64,000 nt of DNA from Deminuibacter soli (GTDB lineage Bacteria > Bacteroidota > Bacteroidia > Chitinophagales > Chitinophagaceae). The stretch spans positions 1,054,001-1,118,000 of the forward strand of contig NZ_QTJU01000001.1 of NCBI RefSeq assembly GCF_003412455.1, written 5' to 3'. Below, in pieces: positions 25,436 through 33,610 of this stretch. A model generated the notes under the pieces. It was not told where the DNA came from. It worked only from the letters and a program-made list of their open reading frames with translations, and searched no databases. Each line of letters begins with the position of its first letter. Positions within the stretch are counted from its first letter, which is position 1. The position numbers and the translations under genes were made by a program.

Positions 25436-27763
25436 GTGAAAAGTATTTTTACGATATTCAGGAAGAAGATACCCGTCAGCGCTGTTCCCGTAAAAGATCA
25501 GCGGCAACTGTTCGATTTCCTTATCCGGGAAATCTCGGTGCCCAAACGGGCCGAAGAACTGATTGCCGTTGGTAAAAGAGACAGGAGCAGCGCTGCAGAT
25601 GAGCTATTGCCCGACTATTTCCTGTTCGAACGGTACCTCACTAACCTGGACCCGGAACAGAAACACACGCGCAAAAGCCTGCGCACTGCCATCCAGCAAA
25701 AATTCCCCGAACTGGCCAGTGATCCTTTTTTATCTATTCTCTTTATTTCAGACATAGAGAAAAGACAGCGGCTGTCTGTGTTTTTTGTGCAGCAGTGCCT
25801 TACTATCTGCGGCAACAGCTTCGGCACTTCCAACAAATTTCTTGAACAGCTAAGCCTGCATCTCGCCGCCTCGCAACGGCAAGATGCTTCGGAACAAAAC
25901 CTGCAGGATTTGCAGGGACTTACCGATTCGTTGTATAACTATGTTACCACCAATTTCGGCCAGGGACTGGCAGAGCGTATTTACAACAATGCTTACCAGG
26001 AAACTGCCCGCTTTTACCGGCAGCTCGAAGTGTTTCCGCACCTCATTTCCATATTGCCTAAAAGCATCGTGGGGCTGGCGCAGCTGAACATTCTCACCCA
26101 ATCGCAGGTAGAACAGATTTACCTCGAAAAACAAAAAGAAACCGAAGGACTGAACATACAGCTGAAGCAGAAAATTGAAGAGGCAGAAGAAGCGCGCAAC
26201 CTGGCGCTGAAAAATGAAATTTTGCTCAGTTCGGTAATTGCCAGCTCGCTTGATGCAATGGTTAGTCTTGATGAGCATGGCAGCATTATTCACTGGAACA
26301 GGGCCGCAGTGGAGATATTCGGTTACCAGCCCGAAGAAGCCATTGGCCAGAAATTATCCGATATCATTGTTCCACCCAACCAGGCAGCAGCACACAAACA
26401 CGGGTTTGAACGCTTTTTGCGCACGCGCGAAAGCAGCATTATGAACCGCCGGCTGGAACTCAGTGCCATGCGCAAAAACGGCGACATTTTCCCGGTAGAG
26501 ATTGTTATTACCATGGCCGAACATAAGGACGGCCTGTATTTTAACGGCTTTATCCGCGACATTTCCGAACGAAAGGAAAAGGAGAATGAATTAATTCAAA
26601 CCCGCCTGCAGGCCGAGCTGGCAGCCAAAGCCAAAACCGATTTCCTGAGCGTGATGAGCCATGAAATAAGAACGCCGCTGCACGCTATCATCGGCTTTTC
26701 GCACCTGTTGCTCGAAAACAGGCCAAGGGCCGATCAGCAGGAGTTTTTAAACATGCTCAAGTTCAGCGGTGAAACGCTGCTGCATATCATCAATGATATC
26801 CTCGACTTTAATAAACTGGAATCAGGCAAACTGGAACTGGATACAGAAGAGTTTAACCTGAAAGACCTGCTGGATAACATCTACAAAACCTTTTTGCCCA
26901 AGGCCAAGGAAAATGGCATTCAGCTGCAGCTGTTATTCGACCAGCGTTTGCCGGCGCATGTAAAAGCCGATCCCGGCCGCATCAGCCAGGTCATCAACAA
27001 CCTGGTAAGCAATGCCATTAAGTTCACGCCCAAAGGCTCGGTAAAAATCATTGTTACGCTTGAATCGGAAGAGAACAATGATTGCATGGTTGAGTTTGCC
27101 GTAAAAGATACCGGTATTGGTATTGCGTATGATAAACAGCAGAAAATATTTGACCTGTTTACCCAGGCAGACAGCAATACTACCCGCAAATATGGCGGCA
27201 CAGGCCTTGGCTTGTCTATTGCAAAAAAACTGCTGCAGCTGATGAAGAGCGATATAAAACTGGAAAGTGATACCTGGAACGGGTCTAAGTTTTATTTCAG
27301 CGTACGCCTGCAAAAAGCCGGCGGTGTGGCAGAATCTCCGGATGATGCCATGCAAAGCGAAGGGCGTTATAACCGGCATGCATTTGACGGTAAAAAAATA
27401 CTGCTTGCCGAAGACAATGAAATTAATGTAATGGTTGCACGCCAGTTTGTTGCCGACTGGGGCGGGTTGGTTGTGGTGGCCAATAACGGCATTGAAGCAG
27501 TTGACCTGTTTACCACAGACACATTCGACCTGGTACTGATGGACCTGCAGATGCCCCAGATGGATGGTTTTACCAGCAGCCGTGAAATACGCAAACACAA
27601 TAGCCATGTGCCCATTGTAGCACTTACGGCCTCGCCTATTGATGAGGTAATCGGCAATATCATGTCGAGCGGCATGAATGATTATATCAGCAAGCCTTTT
27701 GTGCCCGATATGCTGTACAGCAAGCTAAGCAAGTATTTGCTGCAGGCAGCCCCTGTACAGTAA
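25436..27763 (+). CDS. Soluble hybrid sensor histidine kinase (novel N-terminus, PAS, HisKA, HATPase, REC)
   Basis: 775 residues with a GTG start. Residues 1-215 are helical, without membrane segments, and match no domain I recognise; a coiled coil follows (about 218-260, EQIYLEKQKETEGLNIQLKQ). Then a PAS domain (about 262-385), a HisKA domain with phosphoacceptor His409 (VMSHEIRTPLHAI), a HATPase domain (NLVSNAIKF, DTGIGI, YGGTGLGLSIAKKL) and a C-terminal receiver with phosphoacceptor Asp703 (LVLMDLQMPQMDGF). Phosphate would move from His409 to Asp703 and then probably to an HPt protein encoded elsewhere. It is coupled to the His-rich membrane protein. It ends 6 bases from the convergent aminotransferase gene. 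Confidence 0.92.
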   Translation: MKSIFTIFRKKIPVSAVPVKDQRQLFDFLIREISVPKRAEELIAVGKRDRSSAADELLPDYFLFERYLTNLDPEQKHTRKSLRTAIQQKFPELASDPFLSILFISDIEKRQRLSVFFVQQCLTICGNSFGTSNKFLEQLSLHLAASQRQDASEQNLQDLQGLTDSLYNYVTTNFGQGLAERIYNNAYQETARFYRQLEVFPHLISILPKSIVGLAQLNILTQSQVEQIYLEKQKETEGLNIQLKQKIEEAEEARNLALKNEILLSSVIASSLDAMVSLDEHGSIIHWNRAAVEIFGYQPEEAIGQKLSDIIVPPNQAAAHKHGFERFLRTRESSIMNRRLELSAMRKNGDIFPVEIVITMAEHKDGLYFNGFIRDISERKEKENELIQTRLQAELAAKAKTDFLSVMSHEIRTPLHAIIGFSHLLLENRPRADQQEFLNMLKFSGETLLHIINDILDFNKLESGKLELDTEEFNLKDLLDNIYKTFLPKAKENGIQLQLLFDQRLPAHVKADPGRISQVINNLVSNAIKFTPKGSVKIIVTLESEENNDCMVEFAVKDTGIGIAYDKQQKIFDLFTQADSNTTRKYGGTGLGLSIAKKLLQLMKSDIKLESDTWNGSKFYFSVRLQKAGGVAESPDDAMQSEGRYNRHAFDGKKILLAEDNEINVMVARQFVADWGGLVVVANNGIEAVDLFTTDTFDLVLMDLQMPQMDGFTSSREIRKHNSHVPIVALTASPIDEVIGNIMSSGMNDYISKPFVPDMLYSKLSKYLLQAAPVQ

Positions 27764-27769
27764 CGCTGG

Positions 27770-28930
27770 TTATACCCTGCTGATCACCGCGTTTTTTAAT
27801 TTATCAACCGCTTTCTCCAGCGTGCTGGCCTTTTTTGCAAAGCAAAAGCGCAATACTTTATCGTCTTTTTCATTGTGATAAAATACCGATACCGGTATGG
27901 TGGCTACACCTGCTTCGCGTGTTAAGCGAATGGCAAAGTCCCTGTCACTTTCGTTACTCAGGTGCGCATAGCTGTAGCACTGAAAATAACTGCCGTGCGA
28001 TGCCAGTGGTTTAAACGGCGTTTGCTGCATCAGCTGCTGAAAGTAATCCCGTTTGTGCTGTAAAAACTTACCGAGCGAAAGATAGGCCTCGGGGTATTGC
28101 AGAAACTCGGCAATAGCCACCTGCATGGGTGTATTACAACTAAAGCTGTTAAACTGGTGCACCTTCCTGAACTCTGCCATGAGCTGTGGTGAGCTAATGC
28201 AGTACCCCAGCTTCCAGCCGGTGCAGTGATAGGTTTTGCCGAATGAAAAACAAACAAAACTGCGCTCCAGTAATTCCGGGTAACGCAGTACGCTCATATG
28301 TGGTAAATCGTCGAAAATAAGGTGCTCATATACCTCGTCACTTACAATCAAAATATTGGTTCCGCGTACAATATCCTGCAGCTGCTGCATATCCTGCTCG
28401 TGCAGCACACTGCCCGTGGGGTTATGGGGCGAATTGATAATGATGGCGCGGGTGCGGGCCGTTATTTTGCTTTTCACTTTATCCCAGGGTATGCTGTAAT
28501 CCGGATACTGCAGCGATATGTATACCGGTACGCCGCCGTTTATTTTAACGTTGGGTACATAGCTGTCGTACGAGGGTTCAAACACAATTACCTCATCGCC
28601 TGGTTGCAGTATGGTAGTGAGCGCCGTGTAAATGGCATAGGTGCCGCCGGGTGTTATGGTAATATCGGTATCGGGATTTATGTTGCTGTTATACAGGCGC
28701 TGCGCTTTTTCGGCAATGCGTTCGCGCAGTTGCATCAGGCCATTCATGTGCACATACTGGTTAAAGCCGTTTTTCATGGCTTTGTTCACCAGGTCGGTCA
28801 GCTGCGAATCCATGGGAAAATCAGGGAAGCCCTGCCCCAGGTTTACCGCATTGTGCTCTGCGGCCAGCTGGCTCATTACGGTAAAAATAGTTGTACCAAC
28901 ATCGGGCAGTTTGGAAACAAATGTTTGCAA
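27770..28930 (-). CDS. PLP aminotransferase, methionine/glutamine-transaminase (YbdL) type
   Basis: 386 residues when started at the TTG at 28930. Class I fold: N-terminal LPDVGTTIFTVMSQLAAEHN and VNLGQGFPDFPMD, SPHNPTG, SDEVYEHLIFD, and PLP Lys232 in FSFGKTYHCTGWKLGYC. This type transaminates methionine or its keto acid, often with glutamine. The start is decided by a TAtcTTTG box at 28948-28955 and a terminator hairpin at 28975-28996, both of which would lie inside a longer frame reaching 29032. ATG at 28876 would cut off the conserved LPDVGTTIF. An omega-amidase, the usual partner of such enzymes, is encoded 10 kb away. Confidence 0.88.
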   Translation of the reverse strand: MQTFVSKLPDVGTTIFTVMSQLAAEHNAVNLGQGFPDFPMDSQLTDLVNKAMKNGFNQYVHMNGLMQLRERIAEKAQRLYNSNINPDTDITITPGGTYAIYTALTTILQPGDEVIVFEPSYDSYVPNVKINGGVPVYISLQYPDYSIPWDKVKSKITARTRAIIINSPHNPTGSVLHEQDMQQLQDIVRGTNILIVSDEVYEHLIFDDLPHMSVLRYPELLERSFVCFSFGKTYHCTGWKLGYCISSPQLMAEFRKVHQFNSFSCNTPMQVAIAEFLQYPEAYLSLGKFLQHKRDYFQQLMQQTPFKPLASHGSYFQCYSYAHLSNESDRDFAIRLTREAGVATIPVSVFYHNEKDDKVLRFCFAKKASTLEKAVDKLKNAVISRV

Positions 28931-28947
28931 GATTTGAGGTGTTTGGT

Positions 28948-28955
28948 CAAAGATA
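28948..28955 (-). promoter_or_regulatory. -7 promoter box for the aminotransferase
   Basis: TAtcTTTG on the minus strand, 17 bases before the TTG at 28930. It implies a leader of about 12 bases and a non-ATG start. Confidence 0.6.
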
Positions 28956-28974
28956 ACTAAGCTGCGTAAAAAAG

Positions 28975-28996
28975 CCCCTTCTTTCAAAGGGGCTAT
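28975..28996 (-). terminator. Intrinsic terminator upstream of the aminotransferase
   Basis: AGCCCC and GGGGCT pair around a 10-base loop, followed on the minus strand by TTTTTT. It lies just upstream of the aminotransferase -7 box and about 310 bases beyond the mtgA terminator, so it does not obviously belong to an annotated gene. Confidence 0.8.
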
Positions 28997-29308
28997 TACA
29001 GCAGGACTTAAGAAAAGTTTTGATTGCGGCACAGCGCGACACGAATAGGTTTTTGGTTGAGAAACAGTACGGATTACATTGTTTGATCGTAGTAAGCAAT
29101 CGTTAGGGCCATTGTTATTTTCTAACTACTTCGTAAAACAACAATACAGTGATCAAAATGAAAACCGCATTTTCCCGGGTCAGTGGAAATGCTTTCATTT
29201 CATTTGTTTTAACAAATCTAACCAAGCATTTCAAATGTTAACTTAAATACAATTTTAAATAACATTAAAAAACAATGAAAGCAGCCGCTTATGCTGCAAC
29301 AAACAAAA

Positions 29309-29335
29309 ACAGGCGGCTCGCTCAGAACCGCCTGT
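29309..29335 (-). terminator. Intrinsic terminator of mtgA
   Basis: ACAGGCGG and CCGCCTGT form a perfect 8-bp stem with an 11-base loop, followed by TTTTTGTTTG on the minus strand, about 20 bases after the mtgA stop. Confidence 0.85.
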
Positions 29336-29355
29336 AAAAAAATGATATATGTTGT

Positions 29356-30051
29356 TTAACGTGTTAGTGCTTGTACATCAGGGTCGTCTGAAATTGCATT
29401 CATCTGTTTCAGTATCCACTGGGCTTTCCAGCTTACCCTTGGACTTAATGGCTTAACCGTAAATTTCTTCGGGTTGGGCAAGCAGGCAATAATCATGGCT
29501 GCTTCCTGGCGGGTAACATCTTTGGCATGTTTGCCAAAATACTGCTGCGATGCAGCTTCTACACCAAAAATGCCGGGCCCCATTTCAATTACGTTCAGGT
29601 AAACTTCCAGTATGCGTTTTTTGCCCCAGGTCCATTCAATGAGTTTGGTGAAATAAAACTCGGGCACTTTACGGGCATACTTCATAATGCCTTCACCCTG
29701 CCACAAAAACACATTTTTTGCCGTTTGCTGGCTAATGGTGCTGGCACCTGCGCCGCGTACTTTCTTTTTCTTTTTAGGATTCGCATTCAAACTCTTTTCA
29801 ATAGCCTTCCAGTCAAACCCGCTGTGATCGGGAAACAACTGGTCTTCGCTGGCCATTGCCGCAAGTTTAAAATTGGGCGATATTTCATCCCAGCCAACAT
29901 AGTCACGTTTTAAACCATAGCCGCCCATCCAGTTGGCGGTTTGCGTAAGTGTAACAGGCGGAAAAACCCATTTGCAGATAATGAGGTATACCAAAGATGA
30001 AACAAAACAAAACAGGAGGATACGCCATATCCATCGCCATACTTTTCCCAT
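29356..30051 (-). CDS. mtgA: Monofunctional peptidoglycan glycosyltransferase
   Basis: 231 residues: one N-terminal membrane anchor (about 7-30) and a GT51 domain. The catalytic region MASEDQLFPDHSGFDW (Glu in the first motif), GASTISQQTAKNVFLW and KRILEVYLNVIEMGPGIFG are the three GT51 motifs. It polymerises lipid II into glycan strands on the outer face of the inner membrane and has no transpeptidase domain. It forms a single-gene unit with its own terminator. Confidence 0.96.
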   Translation of the reverse strand: MGKVWRWIWRILLFCFVSSLVYLIICKWVFPPVTLTQTANWMGGYGLKRDYVGWDEISPNFKLAAMASEDQLFPDHSGFDWKAIEKSLNANPKKKKKVRGAGASTISQQTAKNVFLWQGEGIMKYARKVPEFYFTKLIEWTWGKKRILEVYLNVIEMGPGIFGVEAASQQYFGKHAKDVTRQEAAMIIACLPNPKKFTVKPLSPRVSWKAQWILKQMNAISDDPDVQALTR

Positions 30052-30119
30052 AAGTGCAATGATTGTGATTTAGCGGTTGAGCGGGCAAGATACTGTGTTT
30101 ATTGAATGATGCCGTTTTA

Positions 30120-30665
30120 TTATTTGGTCATATTTACATACTCGAGATGGTATTTTTTCCCGATGGTATAACCCAGTGGTTTCCGCTGTTTAAAAAAGTG
30201 AATCTGGCTTACCAGGAATCCCAGCCCTGCAGTAGCAAAATAAGCAATGGCATAATCGCCTTTTTCAGTAGTGTGTATACTGTTAATGCCGATAATACCA
30301 CCTGCTATAAACGCTGCGCCTACCAATGTATTGCCCACCGAGGCCATAGAAATGCGTTTGTGCGGCACAATGGCTATTTCTTTCAGGGCTACGCCGGTAG
30401 TACCCCAGTTAATCAGTTCGGGTTTTGAGCCGTACATGGTGGGCACCATTTCGGTGCTTTGCACTTTTATAAAAATGGAATCGTTGCGGCACTTGTCTAC
30501 AATGCCTTTCAGGTATTGATCGTACGTAGTATAAATGTAGATATTAGAGCCGCTGTAATACCGTTCAATGGTGCGGTCTCCTTTTTTAAGCAATACAAAA
30601 TCTTCCTGGGCGCAGGCGCGCTGTGCCACAAAGCCCAGCAAAACAATAAGCAGGCAGTTTTTCAT
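30120..30665 (-). CDS. Secreted or membrane-anchored hypothetical protein
   Basis: 181 residues from the ATG at 30665 (MKNCLLIVLLGFVAQRACAQ, a clear signal peptide). A small beta domain follows (about 25-110, FVLLKKGDRTIERYYSGSNI), then one or two hydrophobic segments (about 115-165) rich in Gly and Ala, and a basic C-terminus. It resembles Bacteroidota envelope proteins of unknown function; I cannot assign a role. The upstream in-frame ATG at 30698 overlaps the LysE terminator hairpin and is unlikely. Confidence 0.65.
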   Translation of the reverse strand: MKNCLLIVLLGFVAQRACAQEDFVLLKKGDRTIERYYSGSNIYIYTTYDQYLKGIVDKCRNDSIFIKVQSTEMVPTMYGSKPELINWGTTGVALKEIAIVPHKRISMASVGNTLVGAAFIAGGIIGINSIHTTEKGDYAIAYFATAGLGFLVSQIHFFKQRKPLGYTIGKKYHLEYVNMTK

Positions 30666-30680
30666 GCAACAAAATAAGAA

Positions 30681-30701
30681 GGGCTGCGTAAAACGCAACC
30701 C
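30681..30701 (-). terminator. Probable terminator after the LysE gene
   Basis: GGGCTGCGT and ACGCAACCC pair over 9 positions (one mismatch) around a 3-base loop. On the minus strand CTTCTTATTTTG follows. It lies 29 bases after the LysE stop and just before the next start codon. Confidence 0.6.
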
Positions 30702-30729
30702 AACAATTCGTTAAAGCAGCAGAACATTT

Positions 30730-31389
30730 TTAATGTACCAGTTTATCGCCATGGAACAATAAGCCCCAGGCCAGCGCCACGCCAAAGCCAATTAATATTA
30801 ACCCGGAAATACGGTTAATGATGTGCACATTGTGCCCGGTAAGTTTCGGCCGTATTTTTCCTGCCAGTAATACTTTTAAAATATCACTGCACAATACAAA
30901 TAACAGGCAAACAGAAAATACGATAATACGGTATTGAATAGGATGGTCTTCTGTTTTGGCATCGGCCAATATGGTGGCAGAAGCGGCAAACCAGAACAGG
31001 AACACACCGGGATTCAGCAGGTTCATAAAAAAACCGGAGAAGAAAATACCAAACAGGTCCCGCTTCCGGAATACTTTGGTTTTAACGCTCGCATCATCGG
31101 CCAGCACTGTTTTTTTGAAAAAGAAATTATAGAGGCCAAGCACTATTAAAAAAATGCTGCCGCCAATGCCTATTACTTTTTCATGGCTCATCACCGATTG
31201 AAAAAGTTGCGTAAACAAATTACACACCAGCACCAGGGTAATATCACTGCCCGAAACACCGGCAATAAAAAAATACCCTCCCCTGTGCCCGTTATTAATG
31301 CTCTGTTTAATGATGGAGAAAATAACCGGTCCTACCGAAATACTCAACATTAAACCCAATGCCAAACCTTTTACTAACGCAGCAGCCAT
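30730..31389 (-). CDS. LysE family amino-acid exporter
   Basis: 219 residues with six predicted membrane helices. The N-terminal GLALGLMLSISVGPVIFSII, with the conserved SxGP motif, and the second-helix region GYFFIAGVSGSDITLVLVC are typical of LysE/RhtB exporters. The middle cytoplasmic loop (about 95-115, FFKKTVLADDASVKTKVF) is charged. Exported substrates in the family are basic or small neutral amino acids; the one here is not known. Confidence 0.9.
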   Translation of the reverse strand: MAAALVKGLALGLMLSISVGPVIFSIIKQSINNGHRGGYFFIAGVSGSDITLVLVCNLFTQLFQSVMSHEKVIGIGGSIFLIVLGLYNFFFKKTVLADDASVKTKVFRKRDLFGIFFSGFFMNLLNPGVFLFWFAASATILADAKTEDHPIQYRIIVFSVCLLFVLCSDILKVLLAGKIRPKLTGHNVHIINRISGLILIGFGVALAWGLLFHGDKLVH

Positions 31390-31473
31390 AGCAAGCCTTT
31401 AAATAAAATGGGCTAAAATTGTTTGATGACTTGAGTTACAATACAACCAGGTTAAGGTTCAGTTTATCCATGC

Positions 31474-31490
31474 CAGGTATGGGATACCTG
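31474..31490. repeat. Short perfect hairpin downstream of the GH3 gene
   Basis: CAGGTAT-GGG-ATACCTG, 7-bp arms with a 3-base loop, 42 bases after the GH3 stop. No T-run is present; it may mark the transcript end. Confidence 0.4.
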
Positions 31491-31531
31491 CAAACGCATG
31501 GGAAGCACTTAACCAGCAGCATTGCGTTGAT

Positions 31532-33058
31532 TTATACGAGCTCGCCTTTTAAGAACTTTTTCCAGTCTTCCAACATTTTGCCTTTCAATACACGGGGAAA
31601 CTTGTGTTGCCCGCCCACTTTTCCTTTCAGGCGCATGAATTCCATAAACTGTTCTTCCTGCAGCACATCCAGATACACGTTGCGCAGTGCGCTTTTGCGC
31701 TCTACCGCATAGTCATCGTTTATCTGCTTCAGCTTATCGTCAATTTTTCTGCCCAGCAATTCTGCATTCACCACGTCGTCGCATGCAACATACCAGTGGT
31801 GTGCAAAAAAATTGCCTTCAGGCTCGCCAACAACGGTGTATTCAGGTACGCAGATATTCATTTCTTCACTCACCACCTGTATGGCTTTGTTCATATTGTC
31901 AACACTCAGGTGTTCACCTACCAGGCTAAGAAAATGCTTGGTACGGCCGGTGATCACTATTTCGCAACGCTCTTTGTCAACAAAGCGGATGGTATCACCA
32001 ATCAGGTAACGCCATGCACCTGCGCTGGTACTCAGCAGCAATGCATAGTCTTTTCCTTCTTCCACTTCATGAATCATGAGTGCTTCAGGATTATCGACCA
32101 TATCGCCGTCGGCTGTAAAATTTTTGTGATCAAACGGCACAAATTCAAAGAAAATATGCTCGTTGGTTACCAGGCGCATGCCTTTGCTGTGCTGCCTGTC
32201 CTGGTAGGCGATAAAACCTTCACTCGCCAGGTAGGTTTCAATATAGGTGATGGGTTTGCCCAGCAGTTTTTCAAACCCTTTTTTATAAGGTTCAAAACTT
32301 ACGCCGCCATGCACAAAAAAAGCAAGGTTGGGCCACATATCGTGAATGTTATCGAGCTTATACTTCTCAATGATCATTTCCATGCACATCTGTATCCATG
32401 CAGGAACACCAACAATAAAACCGATATCCCACTCAGGCGCCTTGGCCACAATTTCTTCGAGCTTGCGGTTCCAGTCGCGCTGGCGGGCAATTTTTTTACC
32501 CGGCTTGTAAAATGGCTGAAACCAGAATGGTGTTTTTTTGGCCGTGATACCACTGAGGTCACCGGCATAATAACCCGTTTCTTTCTGCAAATCGGTACTG
32601 CCGCCCAGCATCAGCCAGCCTTTGCCAATGGCTTTTACCGGCACATCTTCATAATTGCGCAAACTAAGCAGCTGCTTGATCATGGCAATTTTATTGCCTT
32701 TCAGCAAATCGGATGTGATGGGAATGTATTTGCTGGCTGCTTCGCTGGTGCCACTGCTCAGTGCATAGAACTTAATTTTCCCCGGCCAGCAAACATCGGG
32801 TTTACCTTCGAGGGTTAAGTGCCACCATTCTTTATAAATGCTGTTGTAATTATATGTAGGTACCAGCTCCTGGAATTTTCTTCCGGGATGCTTGCTCATC
32901 AGCACCTCATCAAACCGGTATTTCTGCCCAAACTGCGTAAAGCGTGATTTCTTCAACAGTTTTTTCAATACCCGTAGCTGCTGCCTGCGCGGACTATTTT
33001 GCGGCAGGCGTAGTGCCTTGGCAATGCTTTTTGGTAATTGTATATCAAAAATGGCCAT
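31532..33058 (-). CDS. GH3 (auxin-responsive promoter) family acyl-adenylate protein
   Basis: 508 residues. In plants GH3 enzymes adenylate small carboxylic acids and join them to amino acids; bacterial members, frequent in Bacteroidota, have no settled substrate. Visible family features are FYALSSGTSEAASKYIPIT (phosphate-binding loop, about 104-122), FFVHGGVSFEPYKKGFEKLL, YIETYLASEGFIAYQD and YLIGDTIRF with VITGRTKHFLSLVGEHLSV near the C-terminal domain. The gene is alone between a LysE exporter and a divergent ArsR regulator. A link with amino-acid conjugation is suggestive but unproven. Confidence 0.9.
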   Translation of the reverse strand: MAIFDIQLPKSIAKALRLPQNSPRRQQLRVLKKLLKKSRFTQFGQKYRFDEVLMSKHPGRKFQELVPTYNYNSIYKEWWHLTLEGKPDVCWPGKIKFYALSSGTSEAASKYIPITSDLLKGNKIAMIKQLLSLRNYEDVPVKAIGKGWLMLGGSTDLQKETGYYAGDLSGITAKKTPFWFQPFYKPGKKIARQRDWNRKLEEIVAKAPEWDIGFIVGVPAWIQMCMEMIIEKYKLDNIHDMWPNLAFFVHGGVSFEPYKKGFEKLLGKPITYIETYLASEGFIAYQDRQHSKGMRLVTNEHIFFEFVPFDHKNFTADGDMVDNPEALMIHEVEEGKDYALLLSTSAGAWRYLIGDTIRFVDKERCEIVITGRTKHFLSLVGEHLSVDNMNKAIQVVSEEMNICVPEYTVVGEPEGNFFAHHWYVACDDVVNAELLGRKIDDKLKQINDDYAVERKSALRNVYLDVLQEEQFMEFMRLKGKVGGQHKFPRVLKGKMLEDWKKFLKGELV

Positions 33059-33212
33059 TAGAGGTTATTGGTAAGGGTCGCGAAGCTAACACAATAAAGC
33101 TAGCAATCTACCTTCAATTAATGGAATTGTTTGCGTTTTATTTTAAAAACAGGCAATTACATGCAAGTGTTCATGCCCATTTGTTTACAATTTTACAATT
33201 TTTTCAAGAAAA

Positions 33213-33244
33213 TTGATTCATTTATATATTTCGATGTATTTTTG
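33213..33244 (+). promoter_or_regulatory. Promoter of the ArsR gene (-33 and -7 boxes)
   Basis: TTG at 33213-33215 and TAttTTTG at 33237-33244, separated by 21 bases, a spacing within the range described for Bacteroidota promoters. The -7 box ends 4 bases before the ATG at 33249, so the mRNA is probably leaderless. Confidence 0.65.
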
Positions 33245-33248
33245 CATT

Positions 33249-33542
33249 ATGGAATTAAAACGGTTCGAAAAAATATCAAAGGCGCTTGGTGATACCAACC
33301 GGGTAAAAATACTGCACCACATTACCGGCAAAGGTGGCTGTGGCAGCTGCTCAGATATCAACGAGCTCATTGATCTGGCACAACCCTCTGTAAGCCACCA
33401 TATTAAAATATTAATTGAAGCCGGTTTGATAGAGGCTACCAAAGAAGGACGCAACCATAAATACACCCTGAGCAAAACAACGCTGAACGATTACATTCAT
33501 GCGCTGCAGCAGTTGCGGCTGCCGGCCTGTGAGCAAGCGTAA
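33249..33542 (+). CDS. ArsR/SmtB-type winged-helix regulator
   Basis: 97 residues starting at the ATG at 33249 (MELKRFEKISKALGDTNRVK). The helix-turn-helix INELIDLAQPSVSHHIKILI and the wing GLIEATKEGRNHKYTLS are clear. It has a cysteine pair in GCGSCSD near the N-terminus and one cysteine close to the C-terminus (LPACEQA), which could sense metals or thiol-reactive compounds. It stands 68 bases before an Old Yellow Enzyme gene, a pairing reminiscent of NemR/NemA, in which cysteine modification releases an electrophile-reducing enzyme (inference). Confidence 0.92.
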   Translation: MELKRFEKISKALGDTNRVKILHHITGKGGCGSCSDINELIDLAQPSVSHHIKILIEAGLIEATKEGRNHKYTLSKTTLNDYIHALQQLRLPACEQA

Positions 33543-33610
33543 ATTTTTTTTACCTAATTCATTGAAGATTTTAAATATATCAATTCGTAAATACAAAACA
33601 CCAGCTTTTT

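Larger units (their letters stand above)
28931..29355. other. Intergenic region with candidate small RNA or attenuator
   Basis: About 425 bases between the aminotransferase and mtgA. It holds two intrinsic terminators on the minus strand (28975-28996 and 29309-29335). The roughly 300 bases between them have no convincing ORF on either strand. A minus-strand transcript starting in this gap and ending at 28975 would be a small RNA or an attenuated leader. Confidence 0.45.

Noticed and set aside
28931-29032. N-terminal extension of the aminotransferase
   Set aside because: It would be translated through a terminator hairpin and a TAnnTTTG promoter box; the conserved protein begins at about 28930.
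29158-29241. Possible 27-codon peptide on the plus strand (MKTAFSRVSG start)
   Set aside because: Short, with no sign of selection or a promoter; such frames are expected by chance.
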